Part shown: positions 1 to 4,773 of the stretch, piece by piece
Position numbering within the stretch: position 1 is the first letter of the stretch
Layout: each line of letters begins with the position of its first letter
Source: CAZFAT01 sp964517075
GTDB taxonomy: Bacteria; Acidobacteriota; Vicinamibacteria; Vicinamibacterales; SCN-69-37
Direction: 5' to 3'
Length of the DNA stretch: 6,273 nucleotides
Assembly (NCBI GenBank): GCA_964517075.1
Contig: CAZFAT010000326.1
Span: 1 to 6,273, forward strand
The notes under the pieces: model-generated
Told to the model about the DNA's origin: nothing
Seen by the model: only the letters and a program-made list of their open reading frames with translations
Database searches by the model: none
Program-made: the position numbers and the translations under genes

Positions 1-1307
1 GTCAGGCCGCCGGTCACCAGCGGTGTGAATGCCTTGGTCACCGACGCTTCCCACTCGCGCTGTGCCGGTTCGACTGCGCTGTCCGCGAGCGCGCGCTCGG
101 TGGCCTTGATCGCGGCATCCAGTGCGTCGAGCTGCTGTTGCTGTTCCGGCGTGGGCAATTGCAGCAGCGGCGCGGCGTTGCCCGTGCGGCCGTCGAGCCC
201 GCGCTCGGGGACGTTATTGAAGAACGCGAAGAACTGGTAGAACTCCTTGTGGCTGATCGGGTCGAACTTGTGCGTGTGGCACCGCGCACACCCCATCGTC
301 AGTCCCATGAACACGGATGACGTGGCCTCGACGCGGTCCATCACATACTCGACCTGGTACTCGTCCGCGATCGCTCCGCCCTCGAAGTTGATCATGTGAT
401 TGCGGTTGAACCCGGACGCAATCTTCTGATCGCGCGTGGCGTTCGGCAGCAGATCGCCGGCGAGCTGCTGGATCGTGAACTGATCGAAGGGCAGATTCTG
501 ATTGAACGCCTTGATGACCCAGTCGCGCCAGGGCCACATCCCGCGCAGGTTGTCGATGTGGTACCCGTGCGTGTCGGCGTAGCGCGCAGCGTCGAGCCAG
601 GGCATCGCCATGCGCTCGCCGTAGCGCGGCGACTGCAGCAGCGCGTCCACGCGCCGTTCGTAGGCGTCCGGCGAACTGTCCCGGAGGAACGCGTCCACTT
701 CGGCGGGCGTCGGCGGCAGGCCCGTCAGGTCATACGTGAGGCGACGCAGCAGCGTGGTCTTGTCCGCTTCGCGCGACGGTCGCAGCCCTTCGCGGTCGAG
801 CCGGGCGAGGACGAACTGGTCAATCGGATTCCGGACCCAGTTCTGGCGTGCCACCGCTGGCGGTTCCGGCCGCTTCGGCGCCGCATACGCCCAGTGCGTG
901 CTCCACTTGGCGCCCTCGTCGATCCAGCGGCGCAGCAACTGGATCTGCTGGTCGGACAGCGTGTAGCCGGAGTCGGCCGGCGGCATCCGGTCCCGCAGAT
1001 CCGTGGTCGTGATGCGCTGGTAGAGCTGGCTCGTCTCGGCGCTGCCGGGGACGATGATCCCGCCTTCGACGAAAGCGCCTTCTTCGGTGTCGAAGTGGAA
1101 CGTGGTCTCGCGCGCCTGCTCGTCAGGGCCGTGGCACTTGAAGCAGTTGTTGGACAGGATCGGCCGGATGTCGCGATCGAACCTAATGGGTGGCTGGGCC
1201 GCGACGGTGGCTGGCTGCTGGGCGCCCGCCCGCACGCGTGCGGCACCCACCAGGGCCAGGCAGAGGCACGCCGCGACCGCGCCTACCCGCACGCCGCTCC
1301 TCCGCAT
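1..1307 (-). CDS. Secreted Planctomycete-type cytochrome (PSCyt1) / DUF1549 protein, partial (C-terminus off the left edge)
   Basis: This is the N-terminal 435 codons of a gene with no stop before base 1. Seen: a signal peptide (Arg-rich start, hydrophobic residues about 8-23, likely cleavage after the A-G-A at 27-29). A PSCyt1-like haem-c domain covers about 41-135, with CFKCH at 55-59, RMPP at 107-110 (Met108 the likely axial ligand) and a closing RRWIDEGAKW. A DUF1549 (PSCyt2) domain runs from about 160 to beyond 365: NPIDQFVLARL, LTGLPPTP, RYADTHGY at 242-249, QLAGDLLPNAT, and a second CxxCH (CARCH, 340-344) inside GCARCHTHKFDPI. Family knowledge: such proteins usually continue into DUF1553, so roughly the second half is missing. 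They are abundant in Planctomycetes, Verrucomicrobia and Acidobacteria and are linked to periplasmic redox or polysaccharide breakdown, but no reaction is firmly assigned. ATG 1307 is the only near start: an in-frame stop lies eight codons upstream. It lies 139 bases downstream of the PQQ gene on the same strand, so co-transcription is possible. Confidence 0.93.
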   Translation of the reverse strand, partial: MRRSGVRVGAVAACLCLALVGAARVRAGAQQPATVAAQPPIRFDRDIRPILSNNCFKCHGPDEQARETTFHFDTEEGAFVEGGIIVPGSAETSQLYQRITTTDLRDRMPPADSGYTLSDQQIQLLRRWIDEGAKWSTHWAYAAPKRPEPPAVARQNWVRNPIDQFVLARLDREGLRPSREADKTTLLRRLTYDLTGLPPTPAEVDAFLRDSSPDAYERRVDALLQSPRYGERMAMPWLDAARYADTHGYHIDNLRGMWPWRDWVIKAFNQNLPFDQFTIQQLAGDLLPNATRDQKIASGFNRNHMINFEGGAIADEYQVEYVMDRVEATSSVFMGLTMGCARCHTHKFDPISHKEFYQFFAFFNNVPERGLDGRTGNAAPLLQLPTPEQQQQLDALDAAIKATERALADSAVEPAQREWEASVTKAFTPLVTGGL

Positions 1308-1313
1308 GGGGAC

Positions 1314-1319
1314 ATGGTA
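1314..1319 (-). promoter_or_regulatory. Possible -10 box (TACCAT) giving a leaderless start for the PSCyt1/DUF1549 gene
   Basis: TACCAT matches TATAAT at four of six positions, including the first, second and last. It ends seven bases before the ATG at 1307, so transcription would begin at about the start codon. No Shine-Dalgarno sequence precedes this ATG, which fits a leaderless message. No convincing -35 box was found at 16-18 bases. The same TACCATG string precedes the PQQ gene. This is weak single-site evidence. Confidence 0.25.
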
Positions 1320-1419
1320 GAGCAGTTTTCAGTTCCCGGTAATCGGTTCTCGGTGCAGGTCGAAGCCGCGCGGCTCTGCGCCCACGGATCGTGAGGAACG
1401 GGCAAGGAGGGGGTGTGGT

Positions 1420-1431
1420 GGGCTGAAGCCC
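1420..1431. repeat. Short perfect inverted repeat GGGCTGAAGCCC between the two leftward genes
   Basis: This 12-base inverted repeat lies 16 bases beyond the stop of the PQQ gene. In RNA from the minus strand it could fold as a 4-bp GGGC/GCCC stem with a UUCA loop. The flanks do not extend the stem and no T-run follows, so it is not a convincing intrinsic terminator. It could weakly attenuate read-through into the next gene or be a scattered repeat core. No second copy is seen in this window. Confidence 0.3.
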
Positions 1432-1446
1432 GGCGGCAGTCGTGAA

Positions 1447-4284
1447 CTACGGAATGACCCGAATCCTGATGTTGCGCCAGCGGTTCACAAGCGGCTGGTT
1501 GACGGTCAGACCGGCGCCGGCCGGGCCCGCCTGGGTGATCTCGCGCTCGCCAAGGCCATGGATCTGGAGGCCGATGAAGCCGCTGGGATTCGTCGCGTAG
1601 ACGGCCTCGTTGACGAGATCCTCCACCAGGTTGCCGTTGACCCAGGTCTGGATGCGCGGCCCGCGCGCGACGATGCGGAGGTGGTTCCAGCCCTCGTCCA
1701 CGAAGAAGCCGTGACCGGCCTTGATCTTCTCCTGCGAGGTGAGCCAGCCGGTGCCGAGTGCCTCACCGTAAAGGACGCCCGTCGGCGGCAGACCCGGATA
1801 GGTGCGGCGCACTTCGACCTGCGGGCCGTGAACGCGGCCGGCCGTGTTTTCGAAGCCTCGGCCCGTCGTGAGCGGTTTCGCGCGGCTCCGGATCTGAATG
1901 CCCTGGTTCGTCACGCGATCGACCATCGTCTCGAGCTCCAGCTCGAAGTCGGCGAACTCACGCGTGGTGCAGAGGAACGAGTTCAGGCTCGCGCTCGATG
2001 CGGCCGTGCGGCCGACGATGGCGCCGTCCTCGACCGTGAACTGGTGGCCTCCGTTGAGATGGACCCAGCCGTCGAGCGTCGTGCCGTCGAAGAGGTTGAT
2101 CCAGCCGGACGCCGCGGCCTGTGCGAGCGCGGTGGGGGATGCGGGGGGCGTGGTCTCGTCCGGCAGTGCGAAGGCAATGACCGAATCGCCGGACCTCGTC
2201 GCGTTCTTTCCACCGCCGCCCGCGGCGACGACGACGTACTGGCGACCGTTCACCATGTAGACGCTCGGCGTGGCGTATCCGCCGGCGGGAAGCTGATGTT
2301 CCCAGAGCAGCCGCCCCGTGCGGCTCTCGAACGCGCGGAACTTCTCGTCCGCCGTGGCGGCGACGAAGACGAGACCGCCGGCCGTCGCCACGGTGCCGCC
2401 GTAATTCATCGTCCCCGTATTGCGGATGCCTTTCGCCACCAGCTGCGGATACTCGCCGAGCGGCACGCGCCAGAGAAGATCGCCCGTCGAGAGGTCGATG
2501 GCGTTGAGCGTGCCCCAGGGCGGGGCCGTCGCCGGGACGCCGTGCGGGTCCGTGAAGACGACATACTGATCGATCGTGTAGCGATCGGGTGTGCGTTCCG
2601 TGACGGGCGCGGCAGCGCTGGCGGCCGGTGTCGAAAGAAACGCCGCCAGCGCGTTCAGTTCCGGCTGTCGGAAGTGCGTGAACGCCGGCATGCTGTTGCG
2701 CCCTTCGACGACGACGGACTGGAGCGCCTGCCGGCTCACGTCCGCCGTGAGCAGCGAAGGGACGAGCGGCGGCGATCCCTGCCGGTTCGCGCCGTGACAG
2801 GACACGCAGGTGCGCTCGTAGATCTGCCGTCCTGTGTCAGCCGGCGTCGCACGCGCTCCCGCGTCGTACACCGGGCGCAACCGGTTAATCGTCGGCGCGT
2901 CGTTGACGTTCACATACAGGACGTTCAACAGCGGATCGAAGGACGCGCCATGCCACTGCGCGCCGCCCAGGTGCCCAGGCTGCGTCAAGGTGCCCTGCAG
3001 GCTCGGCGGCGTGTAGATCGACCCCGCCCGATATCGCCGGAACTCTTTCAACGCGAACGCGCGCGCCTCCGGCGTGATGTTCGTCAGGTCGGCCTCCGTC
3101 AGCGACTGTCGGACGAGCGGCGCGGGCTTCACCGGCATCGGCTGCGTGGGCCACGCGGCCTCGCCCGCCACGGTCGAGCCGGGCACCGGGACCTCATTCA
3201 CGGGGAAGATCGGCTGGCCGGTCTCACGGTCCAGCACGAACGTGAAGCCCATCTTGGTGAGCTGGACGACGACGTCGCGCGGCTTGCCGCCGAGGGTGAG
3301 GGTGACGAGGATGGGCGCCGGCGGGTTGTCGTAGTCCCAGATGTCGTGATGCACGGTCTGGTAGTGCCATTTGCGTTCGCCAGTCATCGCGTCGAGGGCG
3401 AGCACGCTGTTGGCGAAGAGGTTCGCGCCTCTGCGGAACCCGCCGTAGAAATCCTCGGTCGCGGAGCCGGTGGCGGCGAACACCCAGCCGCGCTGCTCAT
3501 CCACCGTTATCCCGCCCCAGGCGTTGGCGCCGCCGTAGCGCTCCCCCTCGACGAACGTCCAGGTGTCGTGCCCGACCTCGCCCGCGCGGGGAATCGTGTG
3601 GAAGATCCAGCGAAGCTGACCCGTGACCACGTCGAACGCGCGGATGTGGCCGGGCGATCCGTCGTAGCTCTCGTTGACGCGCGACCCAAGAATCAGCAGG
3701 TTGCGGAAGACGGCACCCGGTGACGTCATCTCGATGGCCACCGTGGCGGGATCGACGCCGAGGTGCTCGCGCAGGTCGATGAAGCCGCCCTTGCCGAAGG
3801 ACGTGACGAGCGCGCCCGTGCGCGCGTCGATCGCGTAGACGCGCTCGCGGACGAAATGGAAGATGCGCTCGCCCTCGGCGCCCTTCCAGTACGCCACGCC
3901 GCGGTTGCGCAGGCGGATGACCGTGCCGTTGTTGTGGCGCGCCGGATCGAACGACCACAGCTCGCGTCCGGTGGCCGCATCGAGGGCGACCGCCTTCATC
4001 GCGGGCGTCGTGATGTACATCCGTCCGTCCACCACGATCGGGTTCACGTGCATCGTCGATCGCGCGGTGCCGTCGCCGGTGCGGTACTCCCAGGCGGGAC
4101 GGAGCTTGTGGACGTTGGCCGCATGGATCTGTGCGACGGCGGCGTTCTGACTGCCGCCCGGATTGCCGCGGTACACGGGCCAGTCGACACCGGTGGCGGG
4201 CGGCGCGGGAGACTGCGCGAGCACGCCACCGCAGACGCTGACGAGCGCGGCGGCGCCAAGCAGGCCTGCAATCGGGTGCTTCAT
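1447..4284 (-). CDS. Secreted PQQ-type (glucose-dehydrogenase-like) quinoprotein with inserted cytochrome c and C-terminal DUF1080 domain
   Basis: A 945-residue multidomain protein. Residues 1-24 form a signal peptide (cleavage likely after VLA). The quinoprotein propeller starts at about 34 (DWPVYRGNPGGSQ). It carries glucose-dehydrogenase-like stretches such as RGVAYW (128-133), HTIPRAGEVGHDTW (229-242), a VHHDIWDYD active-site-region motif (311-319) and HLGGAQWHG (438-446). A cytochrome c domain interrupts it at about 483-552, with CVSCH at 493-497 and SMP at 531-533 (Met532 a likely ligand). The propeller resumes at about 570-708 (GTMNYGG, then AAGGGGK). A Pro/Ala linker leads to DUF1080 at about 726-944 (LFDGTTLDGW, FTVEDGAIVG, FELELE, GFIGLQIHG). 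The only cysteines outside the signal peptide are the two haem cysteines and Cys772. Family knowledge: PQQ domains oxidise sugars or alcohols in the periplasm, and DUF1080 (PF06439) members act on 3-keto-glycosides. Inferred role: periplasmic sugar oxidation passing electrons to the internal haem, with the DUF1080 domain binding or cleaving the product. The ORF opens at 4362, but ATG 4284 is chosen because it puts the signal peptide at the N-terminus. No clear Shine-Dalgarno is present. Confidence 0.94.
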   Translation of the reverse strand: MKHPIAGLLGAAALVSVCGGVLAQSPAPPATGVDWPVYRGNPGGSQNAAVAQIHAANVHKLRPAWEYRTGDGTARSTMHVNPIVVDGRMYITTPAMKAVALDAATGRELWSFDPARHNNGTVIRLRNRGVAYWKGAEGERIFHFVRERVYAIDARTGALVTSFGKGGFIDLREHLGVDPATVAIEMTSPGAVFRNLLILGSRVNESYDGSPGHIRAFDVVTGQLRWIFHTIPRAGEVGHDTWTFVEGERYGGANAWGGITVDEQRGWVFAATGSATEDFYGGFRRGANLFANSVLALDAMTGERKWHYQTVHHDIWDYDNPPAPILVTLTLGGKPRDVVVQLTKMGFTFVLDRETGQPIFPVNEVPVPGSTVAGEAAWPTQPMPVKPAPLVRQSLTEADLTNITPEARAFALKEFRRYRAGSIYTPPSLQGTLTQPGHLGGAQWHGASFDPLLNVLYVNVNDAPTINRLRPVYDAGARATPADTGRQIYERTCVSCHGANRQGSPPLVPSLLTADVSRQALQSVVVEGRNSMPAFTHFRQPELNALAAFLSTPAASAAAPVTERTPDRYTIDQYVVFTDPHGVPATAPPWGTLNAIDLSTGDLLWRVPLGEYPQLVAKGIRNTGTMNYGGTVATAGGLVFVAATADEKFRAFESRTGRLLWEHQLPAGGYATPSVYMVNGRQYVVVAAGGGGKNATRSGDSVIAFALPDETTPPASPTALAQAAASGWINLFDGTTLDGWVHLNGGHQFTVEDGAIVGRTAASSASLNSFLCTTREFADFELELETMVDRVTNQGIQIRSRAKPLTTGRGFENTAGRVHGPQVEVRRTYPGLPPTGVLYGEALGTGWLTSQEKIKAGHGFFVDEGWNHLRIVARGPRIQTWVNGNLVEDLVNEAVYATNPSGFIGLQIHGLGEREITQAGPAGAGLTVNQPLVNRWRNIRIRVIP

Positions 4285-4296
4285 GGGCGAGGGGTC

Positions 4297-4302
4297 ATGG
4301 TA
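4297..4302 (-). promoter_or_regulatory. Possible -10 box (TACCAT) for the PQQ-cytochrome c-DUF1080 gene
   Basis: TACCAT lies 12 bases upstream of the ATG at 4284. It matches the sigma70 -10 consensus at four of six positions, and a start about seven bases downstream would leave a very short leader. It has the same TACCATG context, followed closely by CCCC, as the box before the PSCyt1/DUF1549 gene. No good -35 hexamer is visible at the usual spacing, where the DNA is the CCGG-rich palindrome. Confidence 0.25.
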
Positions 4303-4305
4303 GCA

Positions 4306-4317
4306 CCGGCCGGCCGG
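4306..4317. repeat. 12-base perfect palindrome CCGGCCGGCCGG in the divergent control region
   Basis: This self-complementary block would sit between the -10 and -35 positions of the proposed leftward promoter. It could be an operator for the divergent genes, but a run of CCGG units can also arise by chance in GC-rich DNA. No regulator gene is in the window to pair it with. Confidence 0.3.
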
Positions 4318-4319
4318 AC

Positions 4320-4330
4320 GACTGACAGTC
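4320..4330. repeat. Inverted repeat GACTG-A-CAGTC in the divergent control region
   Basis: This is an 11-base perfect inverted repeat with one central base, two bases from the CCGG palindrome. It lies 32 bases upstream of the rightward -35 box. Its symmetry and position between divergent starts are compatible with a dimeric regulator site; nothing in the sequence names the regulator. Confidence 0.3.
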
Positions 4331-4362
4331 GAGCGGCCGTGCTTCGGGTCGCCGCGGCTCAC

Positions 4363-4391
4363 TTGACCGGCGATCGACGCGACACAACAAT
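4363..4391 (+). promoter_or_regulatory. Sigma70-like promoter for the leader ORF and secDF
   Basis: TTGACC (4363-4368, five of six matches to TTGACA) is followed after exactly 17 bases by AACAAT (4386-4391, four of six matches to TATAAT). The predicted start, about seven bases past the -10 box, falls near 4398. That is only some six bases before the ATG at 4404, so the leader ORF would be essentially leaderless. If so, the weak AGGT at 4392-4395 would not be transcribed and could not serve as its ribosome site. No separate promoter is evident in the 61 bases before secDF, so both ORFs probably share this one. Confidence 0.5.
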
Positions 4392-4403
4392 AGGTCCGCG
4401 TCC

Positions 4404-4712
4404 ATGCGTCTCTTCCTCATCGCGGCGGTGCTGTCGATCGTGGCGCTGACGGGGCTGGTCCGGGCCGACCTACCGGCGTCCCACGCCAGCGACCCGGCGC
4501 CAGGCTGGATCGGCAGCCAGCCCACGCCCGAGTCCGAACCGCCAGCCATCGTCAGGGCAGCGGCGACGACGGCGGTCGACGTACCGGCGCCCTTCGCATT
4601 CGAGTCAGGACGCGTCCACCGCGCGGCGAGGCGCGAGGTCGATCTCGATTGTCGCCTGCCAGACCTTCCCGACCGACGCTCCGGACCTCGGCCGTTTCCG
4701 CTCCTGATCTGA
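4404..4712 (+). CDS. Small secreted leader protein upstream of secDF; candidate SecM/VemP/Apd-type export-monitoring arrest peptide
   Basis: A 102-residue ORF not recognisable as a named family. Seen: residues 1-21 form a clear Sec signal peptide (short basic start, hydrophobic 3-19, V-R-A cleavage site). The mature part is Pro/Ala/Arg-rich with no domain. The C-terminus is Pro/Arg-rich and contains R-S-G-P at 92-95, seven residues before the stop. Of the first 24 codons, 22 end in G or C, as in the neighbouring genes, which supports real coding. Family knowledge: SecM stalls at R-A-G-P and ApdA/ApdP at R-A-P-P; all have an N-terminal export signal, and in such systems the leader lies just upstream of secA, secDF or yidC. 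Inference: this ORF senses export and controls secDF. In favour are its place 61 bases before secDF, the shared promoter, and its stop codon beside an arm complementary to the secDF ribosome site. Against: the motif is short, has Ser for Ala, and could be chance. It is not YajC-like. It may simply be a small secreted protein. Confidence 0.6.
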   Translation: MRLFLIAAVLSIVALTGLVRADLPASHASDPAPGWIGSQPTPESEPPAIVRAAATTAVDVPAPFAFESGRVHRAARREVDLDCRLPDLPDRRSGPRPFPLLI

Positions 4713-4715
4713 TCC

Positions 4716-4772
4716 ATCCCTCCGACACGCCGTTCCTGGTCGTGGTGTGCCTTGTGTCAGCACTGGAGGGAT
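4716..4772 (+). promoter_or_regulatory. RNA hairpin predicted to hide the secDF ribosome-binding site
   Basis: ATCCCTCC (4716-4723) is perfectly complementary to GGAGGGAT (4765-4772), which contains the secDF Shine-Dalgarno. Directly inside it, GACAC (4724-4728) can pair with GTGTC (4754-4758), stacking a second stem with a six-base bulge (4759-4764) on the 3' side. The 5' arm begins four bases after the TGA of the upstream ORF. A ribosome finishing that ORF would cover about 15 bases past its P-site codon, reaching to about 4722, and would melt the first stem. Folding energy was not computed. Confidence 0.55.
4765..4769 (+). promoter_or_regulatory. Shine-Dalgarno (GGAGG) of secDF
   Basis: GGAGG ends four bases before the ATG at 4774, slightly close but usable. 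It fixes the secDF start. It is the strongest ribosome site in the window, and the only one of the gene starts here that has one. It is fully contained in the 3' arm of the predicted hairpin. Confidence 0.75.
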
Positions 4773-4773
4773 C

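Noticed and set aside
396..1394. 332-codon open frame on the plus strand
   Set aside because: It is antisense to the PSCyt1/DUF1549 gene, whose haem and DUF1549 motifs are intact; no domain in the product.
1420..1431. GGGCTGAAGCCC as an intrinsic terminator after the PQQ gene
   Set aside because: The stem is only four or five base pairs and no T-tract follows on the minus strand.
1558..3723. 721-codon open frame on the plus strand, antisense to the PQQ-DUF1080 gene
   Set aside because: Its product is Arg/Asp-rich with no recognisable domain, and the opposite strand has clear continuous family motifs. Long antisense frames are expected in GC-rich genes.
4281..4298. Five-codon ORF (MTPRP) whose TGA overlaps the PQQ gene start as ATGA
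   Set aside because: It looks like a coupling leader, but it has no ribosome site and its ATG overlaps the proposed -10 box. Such a short frame is easily chance.
4284..4362. Upstream start at 4362 for the PQQ gene
   Set aside because: It would add 26 Arg/His/Pro-rich residues before the signal peptide and would run through the proposed promoter region.
4404..4712. The small ORF before secDF as YajC, the usual neighbour of secD
   Set aside because: It has a cleavable signal peptide and a Pro/Arg-rich tail, without the single anchor followed by the conserved small domain expected of YajC.
4295..4717. 140-codon open frame on the minus strand covering the leader ORF
   Set aside because: It has no signal peptide or domain and is Arg/Ser-rich. 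The plus-strand leader has a proper signal peptide, a promoter and better codon use.
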